Below are positions 63,972-64,000 of a DNA stretch of 64,000 bases, piece after piece. The stretch comes from Serratia plymuthica NBRC 102599 (lineage in GTDB: Bacteria > Pseudomonadota > Gammaproteobacteria > Enterobacterales > Enterobacteriaceae). The notes beneath the pieces are model-generated. The model searched no databases and was not told where the DNA came from. It saw only the letters and a list, made by a program, of their open reading frames with translations. The position numbers and the translations under genes were made by a program. The stretch lies in assembly GCF_001590925.1 (NCBI RefSeq), contig NZ_BCTU01000035.1:1-64000 (forward strand). The letters run 5' to 3'. Within the stretch, counting starts at the first letter, position 1; each line of letters begins with the position of its first letter.

Positions 63972-64000
63972 GTCGGTTTCCTTTAATCAAACCAGAAATG

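Overview
The window is a 64 kb stretch of ordinary enterobacterial core chromosome. Gene content, gene order and protein sequences match the Escherichia coli region running from yjdC/dsbD to ytfP/ppa. The differences (no ampC between blc and frdD, no ula cluster, no cycA, an AmiB with a LysM tail, a DUF488 gene after rplI) and the long intergenic palindromes suggest a Yersiniaceae member, most likely Serratia. The species is an inference. About 60 protein genes and three identical tRNA-Gly genes fill nearly all of the sequence. I see no insertion sequence, prophage, integrase, CRISPR array or toxin-antitoxin island.

Layout. 0-9.4 kb: regulator yjdC, dsbD and cutA (periplasmic reduction, metal tolerance), aspA-dcuA (aspartate to fumarate, dicarboxylate antiport), fxsA, the groES-groEL heat-shock operon and lipoprotein yjeI. 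9.4-12.6 kb: epmB diverges from efp, then entericidins ecnA/ecnB, the guanidinium exporter sugE behind a guanidine-II riboswitch, and lipocalin blc. 12.7-24.2 kb: frdABCD (fumarate respiration), epmA, mscM-psd-rsgA, orn and three tRNA-Gly(GCC). 24.5-36.5 kb: queG diverging from nnr-tsaE-amiB-mutL-miaA-hfq-hflX-hflK-hflC-yjeT, the classic superoperon. 36.6-43.7 kb: purA, nsrR-rnr-rlmB, aidB. 43.7-46.1 kb: small envelope and stress genes yjfL, yjfN, bsmA, yjfP, yjfY. 46.5-48 kb: rpsF-priB-rpsR-rplI. 48-64 kb: a DUF488 gene, ytfB, fklB, ytfE, cpdB, cysQ, ytfJ, ytfK, ytfL, msrA, tamA-tamB-ytfP and ppa.

How the genes fit together. AspA makes fumarate, DcuA exchanges it for succinate and FrdABCD reduces it, so an anaerobic fumarate respiration set lies here; a class II FNR site is visible before frdA. 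EpmA and EpmB both modify Lys34 of EF-P, also encoded here. NsrR is encoded about 12 kb from a near-consensus NsrR operator in front of ytfE, which repairs nitric-oxide-damaged iron-sulfur clusters. HflK/HflC, Hfq, HflX, Orn, RNase R and GroEL form a dense RNA and protein quality-control set.

I found no convincing undescribed system. The most useful observations are regulatory and structural: the guanidine-II riboswitch, the overlapping queG/nnr start codons, a long palindromic repeat with a shorter relative 37 kb away, repeats over a possible PurR box, and lineage-specific gene losses and gains relative to E. coli.
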